64,000 bases of DNA from Streptomyces sp. NBC_01276 (lineage in GTDB: Bacteria > Actinomycetota > Actinomycetes > Streptomycetales > Streptomycetaceae). The position numbers and the translations under genes are program-made. Positions 56,230 to 64,000 of the stretch are shown here, one piece after another; within the stretch, counting starts at the first letter, position 1, and every line of letters begins with the position of its first letter. The stretch is taken from NCBI RefSeq assembly GCF_041435355.1, contig NZ_CP108442.1:682001-746000 (forward strand), written 5' to 3'. The notes beneath the pieces are model-generated. The model was not told the DNA's origin and made no database searches. It saw nothing but the letters and a program-made list of their open reading frames with translations.

Positions 56230-57024
56230 ATGCAACTGGCCCAGCAAAGACGCGCGTTCATCCTGGAGGCGGTGCGCCGCGACGGTGCGGTACGGGTCGC
56301 CGAGCTCGTGGAACGCCTCGCCGTGTCCGACATGACGGTCCGCCGGGATCTGGACGCGCTCGCGGCGCGCGGCCTGGTCGAGAAGGTGTACGGGGGCGCC
56401 GTCGCGGCTCCCGGAACCCGCGTCGAGGAACCGGGGTTCGACGCCAAGGCCGCGCTGGCCGGGCCCGCCAAAGCGGCCATCGCGGAGACGGCCGCCTCCC
56501 TGGTCGAGCCGGGCAGCGTGGTCGCGGTCTCGGCCGGCACCACCGCGTGCGCGGTGGCCGCCCGGCTGCTGGACGTCCCGCGGCTGACCGTGCTCACCAA
56601 TTCCCTGCCGGTCGCCGAACTGGTCCGGTCCGCGTCCCGCGACCGCGGGGAGGCCGCGGTCCCCACCCTGCTGCTGACCGGCGGCGCCCCCACCCCGTCC
56701 GCCGCACTCGTCGGCCCGCTGGCCGAGCTGGTGATCTCCTCCCTCCATGTCGACCTGCTGATCCTGGGCGCGCACGGCGTCAGCGAGGAGGCCGGGCTGA
56801 CCACCCCGAACCTGGCGGAGGCACAGACCAACCGGACCCTGATCGGGGCGGCCCGCCGGGTGGCGGTCGTCGCCGACCACACCAAGTGGGGGACGGTGGC
56901 GCTGAGCGGATTCGCCCCGCTCGACCGCATCGACTGCTTCGTCACGGACGCCGGGATGCCCGCTTCGGGCCGCGAGGTCCTGGCGGACACCGTCGGCGAG
57001 CTGCTGGTCGCCGGGGCGGCGTAG
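56230..57024 (+). CDS. DeoR-family transcriptional regulator
   Basis: 264 residues: DeoR winged HTH at the N-terminus (QRRAFILEAVRRDGAVRVAELVERLAVSDMTVRRDLDAL; given here in parts, residues 6-44) and a C-terminal sugar-phosphate sensor domain with SAGTTACAVA and GAHGVSEEAGLTT. No ribosome site precedes the ATG, but TATGTT (56218-56223) ends six bases upstream, so the mRNA may be leaderless. It follows the LacI gene by 46 bp in an unusually AT-rich gap. It probably controls a sugar catabolic operon; the target is not evident. Confidence 0.92.
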   Translation: MQLAQQRRAFILEAVRRDGAVRVAELVERLAVSDMTVRRDLDALAARGLVEKVYGGAVAAPGTRVEEPGFDAKAALAGPAKAAIAETAASLVEPGSVVAVSAGTTACAVAARLLDVPRLTVLTNSLPVAELVRSASRDRGEAAVPTLLLTGGAPTPSAALVGPLAELVISSLHVDLLILGAHGVSEEAGLTTPNLAEAQTNRTLIGAARRVAVVADHTKWGTVALSGFAPLDRIDCFVTDAGMPASGREVLADTVGELLVAGAA

Positions 57025-57168
57025 GCGGGCGGGCGCCGGGCCTCCGGATCCCTCCCGTGCGGGACCGCGCCGCCCCGCACCGCCACACGGACCGGCGGCT
57101 TGTGCACCATTGCGCCGAAATACTCCTTTACCTGGGTGATCGCGGCAGGTTCGGGGTAGGCACCCGGC

Positions 57169-58263
57169 ATGATCACTGTTGGGGTCGAGGAGGAGTACCT
57201 GCTGGTCGACCCGGATACGCTCCTGCCCACTCCGCTCGTGCAGGAGGTGCGCGCCTCGGCCCGGCTGGCACCGATCGCGGACGAGCAGGAGGTCCAGGAC
57301 GAACTGCTCCAGGCGCAGATCGAAGTCGCCACCCCCGTGTGCACGGCCCTGGAGGAGGTGGGCGGTCACCTCCTGCGGCTGCGGCACGCGGTCGCCTCCG
57401 CCGCGCAGACGAACGGCTGCCGCGTCGCGATCTCGGCCACCGCGCCGGTCAGGGGCGCCCTCCCCGTGCCGATCACGGGCACGGCGAGGTATCTGAAGAT
57501 GCGGGGAGAGGCCCGGCTGCTGGTCGACGAGCAGCTGATCTGCGGCATGCACGTCCACGTGGGGATGCCCGACCGGGAGACCGGAGTGGCCGTCCTGAAC
57601 CGCTTGCGCGTCTGGCTCCCGACGCTGCTGGCGCTCTCCGCGAACGGGCCCCTCTGGGACGGCCGGGACACCGGCTTCGCCAGCTGGCGCACGATCATCT
57701 TCGGCCGATGGCCGGTCAGTGGCCCCGCACCGTACTTCGCGGGACTCACGGACTACGAGGCACGGGCCGACGCGCTGCTGGAATCTGGACTGGTCCCCGA
57801 CCGGGGGCAGCTGTACTGGCACGCCCGTCTCTCGGAGCGGTATCCGACCGTCGAGGTGCGCTGCTGTGACGTGCAGCTGGAGGCGGACGACGCGGTGATG
57901 CTGGCCGGGGTGGTCCGCGCGCTCGCCGCCACCGCGATCGCCGAGGAGAAGGCGGGAGCCGCTCCGGCGCTGTGCCGGTCCGAGCTGCTGCAGGCCGCGA
58001 CGTGGCACGCTGCCCGGCACGGGATGGCGGGCACGCTGATGGACCCGCAGGGCCGGCTGCGGAGCAGCGGCGACGTGCTGTGCATGCTGCTGGGCCACAT
58101 CGCCCCCGCTCTGGAGGAGAGCGGTGACTACCGCGAGGTGAGCTCGCTCCTCCACCGGCTGCTCCAGCGGGGCACGGCGGCCGACCGCCAGCGCCGGGCG
58201 CTGGCCGAGGCCGGCCTGCCGGCACTGGCGGCCCTGATCACCGCCGACGAGAGCACCGAGTGA
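57169..58263 (+). CDS. YbdK-type carboxylate-amine ligase (glutamate-cysteine ligase family 2)
   Basis: 364 residues, usual for the family. The start [12 protein letters not shown], the [12 protein letters not shown] segment and [13 protein letters not shown] are hallmarks of GCS2/YbdK proteins, which couple glutamate to an amine such as cysteine with ATP. Actinomycetes make mycothiol and not glutathione, so the physiological product is uncertain. The ATG at 57169 has a weak ribosome site. The 144-bp gap before it holds only regulatory sequence. Confidence 0.92.
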   Translation: MITVGVEEEYLLVDPDTLLPTPLVQEVRASARLAPIADEQEVQDELLQAQIEVATPVCTALEEVGGHLLRLRHAVASAAQTNGCRVAISATAPVRGALPVPITGTARYLKMRGEARLLVDEQLICGMHVHVGMPDRETGVAVLNRLRVWLPTLLALSANGPLWDGRDTGFASWRTIIFGRWPVSGPAPYFAGLTDYEARADALLESGLVPDRGQLYWHARLSERYPTVEVRCCDVQLEADDAVMLAGVVRALAATAIAEEKAGAAPALCRSELLQAATWHAARHGMAGTLMDPQGRLRSSGDVLCMLLGHIAPALEESGDYREVSSLLHRLLQRGTAADRQRRALAEAGLPALAALITADESTE

Positions 58264-58294
58264 GTCGTCGGCCGGGGCACGGACCGAGCGGCCT

Positions 58295-58570
58295 TCAGGT
58301 GCGCAGGCGGCTGTTGGTCCCGTCGTGGTCGTCGGCGCTCTCGTCGTTGAACCAGTAGTCGCCCGCGGCCAGGTAGCGGAAGGAGTGCACGCTCTTCTCC
58401 GGCAGGGCGACGGTGACGGCGCGCATGCCGTCGCGCCGCGGGGCCAGGGTGTGGGTGCCGGGCTGCCAGTCGTTGAAGTCACCGACCACGCTGACGGGGC
58501 CGGGCGGGGTGTTGGCGGGCAGGACGAAGGTGACCTCGGTGCGGTCCTTGCACTGCTTGCGTTCGAGCAC
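58295..58570 (-). CDS. Small glycogen-binding-like (isoamylase N-terminal) protein
   Basis: 91 residues forming one beta-sandwich of the CBM48/AMPK glycogen-binding type: VSVVGDFNDWQPGTHTLAPR, then VTVALPEKSVHSFRYLAAGDYWFND. Homologous stand-alone domains occur in many Streptomyces; the function is unproven but alpha-glucan binding is likely. The GTG at 58570 is preceded by AGGAG; the long open frame further upstream is GC-bias noise. The 289-bp gap 58571-58859 contains no other gene. Confidence 0.8.
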   Translation of the reverse strand: MLERKQCKDRTEVTFVLPANTPPGPVSVVGDFNDWQPGTHTLAPRRDGMRAVTVALPEKSVHSFRYLAAGDYWFNDESADDHDGTNSRLRT

Positions 58571-58859
58571 GGGGAGGGGCTCCTGACGGCCGGGCTGCTG
58601 TGTCTGCCCATGCTCGGACCGCCGACGGTGCCCGGCGCGCGGACGCGGCCGTGGCGCCGCGCCGCCTTCACCCGCCCGGCGCTCCACCGCGGAACGGCGT
58701 CGGGGCCCCGCCGCCCGGCGCGCGCGGCGGATCGGGGGCCGGGCGGGCGGTCCGGGCGTCCGTGGCGCGGCGTGCCCCGGGCGCAGGTGCCATGCTGGAG
58801 GGAAGTGGAGGGCCGACGCCCGGACCGCCGGGCCGGCCCCGTCAGCAAGGGAGAACGAC

Positions 58860-59159
58860 GTGCCTGGTCTTCTTCGAGGAATCGCGCGGACCGCGGTGGT
58901 CGCCGGTACGGCGACGGCGGTCTCCAACCGCGTTTCGCGTCGGCAGGGCGGCCGGTGGGCCGAGCAGGAAGCCCAACAGCAGCAGCAGGCCGCCGCGGCT
59001 GCCCCTCCCCCTCCGCCCGCTCCCGCTCCCGCTCCGACGATGGCGGACGACATGAGCAGCAGGATCGACCAGCTCAAGGAACTCGGAGCGCTGAAGGAGC
59101 AGGGACTCCTGACCGAGGAGGAGTTCGCGCAGCAGAAGAGCAAGCTCCTCGGCGGCTGA
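58860..59159 (+). CDS. SHOCT-domain small protein
   Basis: 99 residues. A basic, hydrophobic N-terminus (RGIARTAVVAGTATAVSNRVSRR) is followed by a Gln/Ala/Pro-rich linker and a C-terminal SHOCT helical hairpin (IDQLKELGALKEQGLLTEEEF; residues about 68-88). SHOCT domains mediate oligomer formation; the cellular role is unknown. The GTG at 58860 follows AGGGAG. It is convergent with the DUF6325-type gene, separated by a strong hairpin. Confidence 0.9.
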   Translation: MPGLLRGIARTAVVAGTATAVSNRVSRRQGGRWAEQEAQQQQQAAAAAPPPPPAPAPAPTMADDMSSRIDQLKELGALKEQGLLTEEEFAQQKSKLLGG

Positions 59160-59173
59160 ACGGACGGCCGAAA

Positions 59174-59220
59174 CGGGTGCCCACCGGTGGAGGGACGCTC
59201 CCTCCACCGGTGGGCACCCG
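59174..59220. terminator. Bidirectional terminator
   Basis: Perfect 22-base arms (59174-59195 and 59199-59220) around a three-base loop lie between the convergent SHOCT and DUF6325-type genes. Confidence 0.85.
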
Positions 59221-59241
59221 CGATGACGGCCCGCCGCGCGG

Positions 59242-59697
59242 CTACCCGCCCTCTCCCGCTTCGTCCGCGTCGAGGGAAGCGAGGATGGCCTGCACGGGGA
59301 TGCGGCCGCTCGCCACCATCTGCGCGCCGGCGCGCCGCAGGGCCCGGGCGAAGGGTGCGGCCCACCGGTTCTCGTAGACGAGGACCGCGGCCGCGTTGCC
59401 CGGCTGGAGTGCTTGGCCGGCTTCGTCGAGGTCGTCCTGGCCGAGCAGGTCGGACGAGACGCCGTCGAAGACGGACAGGCTCACGGAATCCGCGTCGTCC
59501 TGGTCGAGGCCCTCGATTTCGAGGGCGGTGACGGTTCCGTCGGCGTCCTTCCGCACGAAACGGAGGTCGAGGATTCGGATGAGGCCCTTGTCCACCAGAT
59601 CGATCAGCAAGGGGAACGCCTCGCCCGTCATCCGGTTTCCGGGGAACTCGACGACCACGTAGTCGACGGGGCCCATGTCTTCGATGTCGTCGTTCAT
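59242..59697 (-). CDS. DUF6325-like protein
   Basis: 151 residues, acidic and soluble. It begins MNDDIEDMGPVDYVVVEFPG and contains IRILDLRFVRKDADG and AAAVLVYENRWAAPFARALRRAG, the pattern of the DUF6325 family, usually found beside SHOCT proteins in Streptomyces as here. ATG 59697 follows AGGAGC; the frame extends upstream without family sequence. The biochemical role is unknown. The 132-bp region 59698-59829 shows no gene. Confidence 0.85.
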   Translation of the reverse strand: MNDDIEDMGPVDYVVVEFPGNRMTGEAFPLLIDLVDKGLIRILDLRFVRKDADGTVTALEIEGLDQDDADSVSLSVFDGVSSDLLGQDDLDEAGQALQPGNAAAVLVYENRWAAPFARALRRAGAQMVASGRIPVQAILASLDADEAGEGG

Positions 59698-59829
59698 GAA
59701 TGCTCCTGGCTTCGTCAGGCTGGGGAAACGCATCGATGGCCGGACGTGATCCTGTTCTCATTGCAGCACCCGCCCAGCGGGGCCGCACCTCCGCTCCGTG
59801 GCCGCGGCGCGGGGCGTGCAGGGCTCGGA

Positions 59830-60552
59830 TCAGCCCGTTCCGGTGAGCTGGTAGAGGCTCCTGGCGACGAGCCACAGCCCCAGGAGCAGGCAGGTGACGA
59901 CGATCGCCGGGTCCTTGTGGCGCTCCAGCCAGCCGCGCAGGCCCAGCAGGACGCTCTGGGCCTTCCGGGGTGAGAACACCATGTACAGCTCCATGGCCAG
60001 CAGGGTCGAGGTGGCCAGGACGCAGAAGGCCATGAGGGCCAGGAAGGACCGGGCGTGGGAGAGGTCGGCCTGCACGACGGTGGCGGCGGCGGCGCTGACC
60101 ATCCCCCAGGGCTGGAGGAGCACGGCGAGGCCCGCGGCGGACCATCCGGTGGCCTCGTCCACCCGGGAGGTCACGGACGAATCGGTGGCGGAAACCGTGG
60201 CCCCCTCCTGTGCGGCCCCTTGTTCGGCCCCCTGTGCGGCCTGCTCCGGGCCGGTCGCCTTACGGCGGCGGCTCAGGCGCCTCCGGTGTTGGCTGTACAC
60301 GACCAGGCCCAGCCCGATGACGAGCGTGGCCACGAGCGCTGCGATCGAGGGGGGCGAGCGCGGCGGCGGTGGCTGGCCGCCGGTGAGGAGCAGGACGAGC
60401 GCGATCACGGACACCAGGCACGCCAGCCAGGCGAAGATGAACGCAAGGCCGTTGCGCACGCCGCGGGACCCGGACACCACCAGCACGAAGGCCATGATGG
60501 GCAGCGGGAACAGCGTCACGGCCAAACCGATGAGGAGCAGGTCGAGCACCAT
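59830..60552 (-). CDS. GAP-family integral membrane protein
   Basis: 240 residues with about six hydrophobic segments: an N-terminal pair (LLLIGLAVTLFPLPIMAFVL and FIFAWLACLVSVIALVLLL), one near residue 75, then three after a charged cytoplasmic loop rich in Arg, Glu and Gln (about 90-130). This matches the GAP/Sap (LysE-like) proteins of actinobacteria, associated with transport of lipids or small molecules. It is 42 bp downstream of the amidotransferase gene and probably co-transcribed with it. Confidence 0.82.
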   Translation of the reverse strand: MVLDLLLIGLAVTLFPLPIMAFVLVVSGSRGVRNGLAFIFAWLACLVSVIALVLLLTGGQPPPPRSPPSIAALVATLVIGLGLVVYSQHRRRLSRRRKATGPEQAAQGAEQGAAQEGATVSATDSSVTSRVDEATGWSAAGLAVLLQPWGMVSAAAATVVQADLSHARSFLALMAFCVLATSTLLAMELYMVFSPRKAQSVLLGLRGWLERHKDPAIVVTCLLLGLWLVARSLYQLTGTG

Positions 60553-60594
60553 GGCAGCGGCTCTCGGGAATCGAGGACCCCGGCCTCGGCCTGG

Positions 60595-61428
60595 TCAGAC
60601 GGCCGCCGGGGTGAAGGGGAACAGCCCGTCCGCTCCGGCCCGCACGATGCCGTAACTGCTCTCCGGTACCTCGTGCCAGGCACCGGGCAGGTCCCCGAGG
60701 GGTTCGGAGACGACGAGACGGGTCTCGTCGGAGACCTCCTGGAGGAAGGCGACATCGGGGTGCAGCCGGCGCAGCGCGTCCACCCGGCTGCTGTAGAAGA
60801 GGGACCGGGACGCGCGCTGGCTGGAGTAGCGGAAGGCCCACACGGTTTCGCCGTCGGTGACCGCGACCGTCATCTGGAGGGGGAACTCCACCCCGTGGTC
60901 GTGTCCGGCACGTTCCACGACCCCCGCCATCCGGGCGACGGCGGTGGGCGGGTCCTGGTCGAGGCCGAAGGTGAGGGCGAGGTAGAACATCACCTCGGAG
61001 TCCGTGGTCCCCCCGATGTCGGCGTACAGCGCGGGGTCGACGAGCATCGTGAGGTCACGGCGCATGAGGTGGAAACCGTTGATGGCGCCGTTGTGCATGA
61101 ACATCCAGCGGCCGTTGCGGAACGGGTGGCAGTTCGACTGCTGCACCGCCGTCCCGGTCGACGCCCGGATGTGGGCGAAGAACAGGTGGGAACGGACGTG
61201 GTCCGCCATCTCCCGCAGGTTGCGGTTGTTCCAGGCGGGACCGACGTCCCTGAGGAGCGCCGGACTGGGGTTGCCCTCGGCGTACCAGCCGACTCCGAAC
61301 CCGTCACCGTTCGTGGTCTCCACACCGAGCTTGGAGTGCAGGCTCTGGTCGATCAGCGAGTGGGCCGGTTTGTACAGGATGGTGTCGAGCAGCATGGTCG
61401 TCCCCGAGTACGCGAGCCATCGGCACAT
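60595..61428 (-). CDS. Class II glutamine amidotransferase (EgtC-like)
   Basis: 277 residues starting MCRWLAYSG, where Cys2 becomes the N-terminal nucleophile. HNGAINGF and TDSEVMFYL are the substrate-binding motifs of class II (Ntn) amidotransferases. It resembles EgtC, the amidase of ergothioneine synthesis, but no other egt gene is nearby, so a general amidohydrolase role is possible. The start at 61428 is fixed by the nucleophile. It is upstream gene of a two-gene unit with the membrane protein. Confidence 0.92.
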   Translation of the reverse strand: MCRWLAYSGTTMLLDTILYKPAHSLIDQSLHSKLGVETTNGDGFGVGWYAEGNPSPALLRDVGPAWNNRNLREMADHVRSHLFFAHIRASTGTAVQQSNCHPFRNGRWMFMHNGAINGFHLMRRDLTMLVDPALYADIGGTTDSEVMFYLALTFGLDQDPPTAVARMAGVVERAGHDHGVEFPLQMTVAVTDGETVWAFRYSSQRASRSLFYSSRVDALRRLHPDVAFLQEVSDETRLVVSEPLGDLPGAWHEVPESSYGIVRAGADGLFPFTPAAV

Positions 61429-61713
61429 GTGTCATCACCTGCGTCCCTACGGCATCGCGGGAAGCGGATACGTCTTCCCGCTCGCCCCCCGGATGTGCGG
61501 CCATCCCATTCTGGGGTGCCTCCCCGGGGAGCGCCATGCGGAACCGGGCGTGCCGGGTTCCGCAGCCCTTCCGCCGTGGTCGGACGGGATGCCGTGCGGG
61601 GTGCGCCGGGCGGACCTACGGTTGAGGGAGGCCCGGCGCCCGCGGGATGCCCGATGCTTCCCGCAACCAGCCCTCCCGGGCTCGGCGTCGGGGCACACGG
61701 GAAGGCACCCGGA

Positions 61714-62046
61714 ATGGCCACTGCATCCGAAACCCCGGTCCTGGACACCCTCGCCGCCATGACGGTCGACTCGCTCGAACGGTGCGGGCTGGCTCCGGAC
61801 ATGCTCATCCTCACGCGTATCGCGGCCCTCGCCGCCTCGGACGCTCCCCCGATCTCCTACCTGGCCCACATAGACCCCGCCGTGAGGTCGGGCGTGACCG
61901 CGGAACAGCTGCAGGACGTCCTGGTCGCCATCGCCCCGATCGTGGGAACCGCGCGCGTCATGACGGCGGCCGGCAACCTCACCTCTGCCTTCGGCGTCGC
62001 CATCGCGGTCGCCGACGCCGAGGCCGAGGCCGAGGCCCGGCGCTGA
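61714..62046 (+). CDS. Carboxymuconolactone decarboxylase-like protein
   Basis: 110 residues, all-helical by composition: LDTLAAMTVDSLERCGLAPDM ... LTRIAALAASDAPPISYLAHI ... LQDVLVAIAPIVGTARVMTAAG. It fits the small CMD/AhpD family but lacks the CxxC redox pair of AhpD, so peroxidase activity is unlikely. The ATG at 61714 is preferred; the same frame is open far upstream without conserved content. The 285-bp divergent gap 61429-61713 shows no gene. Confidence 0.85.
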   Translation: MATASETPVLDTLAAMTVDSLERCGLAPDMLILTRIAALAASDAPPISYLAHIDPAVRSGVTAEQLQDVLVAIAPIVGTARVMTAAGNLTSAFGVAIAVADAEAEAEARR

Positions 62047-62168
62047 GAGCGGCCCCGCCCCCGCATCGGTGACGGAGCGGGGGCGTCGGCGCAGAGACAG
62101 GCCACGGCGCCGCTCCGGCCCGTGACCCGAGCGACTCGACGGCCACAGGGCCGGGCAGGAGGGCCTGG

Positions 62169-63599
62169 ATGTCCCAGCAGGCGACCACGGCGATGCGCGC
62201 GTCACTTCACGCCACTCCCGAGGAACGTGCGGCACTCGGCAAGGAGGCCCGGCGGCGCTCACCGCGCTCGGGGCACGCCGCGTACGAGCCCGCTCCGAAC
62301 AGACCGGACCCGCTCAAGATCCTTGAGGCCCAGTCCGCGACGCGGGTCCGGGAACTGGTGCCGATCCGCTACGGCCGGATGACCGAGTCCCCGTTCCGGT
62401 TCTACCGGGGCGCCGCCGCGATCATGGCCTCCGACCTGGCCGGCACTCCCGACTCGGGAATCACCGCCCAGCTGTGCGGAGACGCGCACCTGCTGAACTT
62501 CCGGCTGCTGGCCTCGCCGGAGCGGGGGCTGATGTTCGACATCAACGACTTCGACGAGACCCTGCCCGGCCCCTGGGAATGGGACGTCAAACGCCTGTCG
62601 GCGAGCTTCGTGATCGCCGCGCGGGCCAACGGCTTCGACGACGCCGAGCGCGCCCGCATCGTGGCCGGCACCGTGCGTTCGTACCGCGAGGCGATGATCC
62701 GGTTCGCCGGCATGCGCAACCTCGACGTCTGGTACACGAAGATCGACGACGCCCGCCTCAAGGACCTCGTCTCCGGCCGGCTCCGCAAGGAAGGCCGGCA
62801 GAAACTGGACCGCGCCCTGGCGAAGGCGAGGTCCCGGGACACCCTCCAGGTCTTCGACAAGCTCACGCGGATGGTGGACGCCCGGCCCAGGATCGCCGCG
62901 GACCCCCCACTGCTGGTACCGATCTCCGACCTGCTGCCGGACGCCGAACGCACCGCGCTGGAGCGCCGGTTCAGGGGGCTCATCGAGCGGTACGCGATCA
63001 CGCTGCCGAGCGACCGGCGGCATCTGCTGGCCGACTACCAGCTGGTGGACGTCGCCCGCAAGGTGGTCGGGGTCGGCAGCGTCGGCACCCGGTGCTGGAT
63101 CATCCTGCTCCTCGGCCGGGACGGCGGCGACCCGCTGTTCCTCCAGGCCAAGGAGGCCGACAGCTCCGTGCTCGCCGAACACCTCGGGGCGAGCCTCTAC
63201 CGCAACCAGGGTGAACGCGTGGTCGCGGGACAGCGGCTGATGCAGGCCACGAGCGACATGTTCCTCGGCTGGGAGCGGGTCGACGGGTTCGACGGCAGGC
63301 GCCGCGACTTCTACGTGCGCCAGCTGCGCGACTGGAAGGGCATCGCGATGCCGGAGACGATGACGCCCCTGCAGCTGCAGACGTTCGGCGGCGTCTGCGG
63401 CCTCACCCTGGCACGCGCGCACGCCCGGTCCGGCGACCGGATCGCGATCGCCGCCTACCTGGGCGGCGGCGACGCCTTCGACCGGGCCCTCGTGACGTTC
63501 GCGGAGGCCTACGCCGACCAGAACGAGCGCGACCACCGGGCACTGCTCGACGCGGTGCGCACGGGGCGGCTGCCGGCGGAGGAGGTCCCGGCCGCCTGA
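62169..63599 (+). CDS. DUF2252 family protein
   Basis: 476 residues. Conserved blocks FRFYRGAAAIMASDLA, LCGDAHLLNF, FDINDFDETLPGPWEWDVKRL and VGVGSVGTRCWIILLLGRD are characteristic of DUF2252, a family with a kinase-like core (GDxHxxNF and DFD motifs) whose substrate is unknown. ATG 62169 follows AGGAGGG. The stop is followed at once by a short 10-bp tandem repeat. Confidence 0.93.
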   Translation: MSQQATTAMRASLHATPEERAALGKEARRRSPRSGHAAYEPAPNRPDPLKILEAQSATRVRELVPIRYGRMTESPFRFYRGAAAIMASDLAGTPDSGITAQLCGDAHLLNFRLLASPERGLMFDINDFDETLPGPWEWDVKRLSASFVIAARANGFDDAERARIVAGTVRSYREAMIRFAGMRNLDVWYTKIDDARLKDLVSGRLRKEGRQKLDRALAKARSRDTLQVFDKLTRMVDARPRIAADPPLLVPISDLLPDAERTALERRFRGLIERYAITLPSDRRHLLADYQLVDVARKVVGVGSVGTRCWIILLLGRDGGDPLFLQAKEADSSVLAEHLGASLYRNQGERVVAGQRLMQATSDMFLGWERVDGFDGRRRDFYVRQLRDWKGIAMPETMTPLQLQTFGGVCGLTLARAHARSGDRIAIAAYLGGGDAFDRALVTFAEAYADQNERDHRALLDAVRTGRLPAEEVPAA

Positions 63600-63600
63600 G

Positions 63601-63628
63601 GGGACGCCCGGGGACGCCCGGGGACGCC
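63601..63628. repeat. Short tandem repeat, 10-bp unit
   Basis: Unit GGGACGCCCG is present 2.8 times directly after the DUF2252 stop codon. No gene lies in 63600-63754. Confidence 0.75.
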
Positions 63629-63754
63629 TCCACCACCTGCTCCGGGGTGGGGAAGGCAGTCAACCAACGGTGCGGGTGTGGACACGACTGGTTGCGCGTA
63701 CGAAAACCCGGGGCCGGAAGTGGTCTTCCTTCATGGAATCGACCCACGTCAGGC

Positions 63755-63784
63755 TTGACCGATGAACCTACGGCGTCGTAAATT
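63755..63784 (+). promoter_or_regulatory. Promoter near right edge
   Basis: TTGACC (63755-63760) and TAAATT (63779-63784) with an 18-bp spacer resemble a vegetative sigma-factor promoter. It would drive the short leader reading frame at 63828 and a gene to the right of the window. Confidence 0.55.
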
Positions 63785-63827
63785 CGAGCGCAGCGACTCG
63801 TGAGCAACCGGAAGGAGGCGAAGTCGG

Positions 63828-63905
63828 ATGTCCACCATCTCCGCAGCGCCTCGCCCCGCTCACCAGGTCGCCTGGGCTCCCGGTCGTGTAGCACACGGCT
63901 GCTGA
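63828..63905 (+). CDS. Possible 25-residue leader peptide
   Basis: A short frame beginning MSTISAAPRPAHQ and ending in HGC follows a strong ribosome site (GGAAGGAGG) and the promoter at 63755. It is too small for an enzyme and resembles an upstream peptide that regulates the next gene; the single terminal Cys codon is notable. Translation is inferred from the ribosome site only. The remaining sequence to 64000 shows no complete gene. Confidence 0.4.
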   Translation: MSTISAAPRPAHQVAWAPGRVAHGC

Positions 63906-64000
63906 ACAGCCCCCCTCCCGGCGTGCCCGATCGCGGCCCCGGATCTCTCCACCTCTTTTCACCCTTTACGGCACGTCGTGCGTGCTGCTCTGCTGCGCTC

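Noticed and set aside
58571..58859. A gene in the gap before the SHOCT gene
   Set aside because: Open frames exist on both strands but have no ribosome site, no recognisable composition and no homologous pattern.

Overview
The window is high-GC actinomycete DNA, almost certainly Streptomyces or a close relative. Evidence: strong third-position GC bias, GTG/TTG starts, GGAGG-type ribosome sites, SARP and LuxR-type (LAL) regulators, and modular type I polyketide synthases (PKS). About 50 kb of it is the right-hand part of a tetronate polyketide biosynthetic cluster; the left edge cuts a PKS gene. The remaining ~14 kb (50.6-64 kb) is ordinary chromosomal sequence: a small glycoside-utilisation locus and housekeeping or stress genes.

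Cluster layout. 1-10417: 3' end of a first PKS with two malonyl-loading KS-AT-DH-KR-ACP modules. 10644-13409: a cytochrome P450 (+), then convergently a P450-ferredoxin pair (-). 13611-18814: a translationally coupled five-gene tetronate cassette in the AbyA1-A5 order (KAS III-like, FkbH-like glyceryl loader, stand-alone ACP, E2-type acyltransferase, alpha/beta hydrolase). 18897-31733: a second PKS with two fully reducing modules, the first malonyl and the second methylmalonyl. 31769-35059: a single non-reducing KS-AT-ACP module without thioesterase. 35056-37251: a flavoprotein of the PgaE/PyrE3 type and a small barrel-like protein resembling the AbyU/PyrI4 spiro-cyclases. 37442-50394: five regulators, namely a short SARP, three LAL regulators in one operon, and a giant AfsR-like protein. 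A set of heptamer repeats with 11-bp spacing lies in the divergent LAL/AfsR promoter region.

How it works together (inference from domain order): PKS1 -> PKS2 -> PKS3 would deliver a beta-keto thioester whose tail is diene/triene - CH2CH2CH2 - CH(CH3) - CO - CH2 - CO-S. FkbH would load a glyceryl unit onto the free ACP. The KAS III-like enzyme would join it to the chain and release an acyl tetronate, which explains the missing thioesterase. Acetylation and elimination would create an exocyclic methylene. The barrel protein, perhaps with the flavoprotein, could then use that methylene as dienophile in a [4+2] cycloaddition, and the P450s would oxidise the product. The visible modules match neither abyssomicin (no ketone at C7, no methyl at C6) nor decalin spirotetronates (the dienophile double bond next to C3 would be reduced). 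The product is therefore left unassigned.

Downstream: an orphan 81-aa protein; a secreted propeller/ricin-lectin protein and a GH35 beta-galactosidase broken by a one-base frameshift; LacI and DeoR regulators with two identical, helically phased operator-like sites; a YbdK-type glutamate-cysteine ligase; a small glycogen-binding-like protein; SHOCT and DUF6325-type proteins; a GAP-family membrane protein; a class II glutamine amidotransferase; a carboxymuconolactone-decarboxylase-like protein; a DUF2252 protein; and, at the right edge, a good promoter with a short leader peptide for a gene beyond the window. No tRNA, rRNA, CRISPR array or insertion sequence was recognised.
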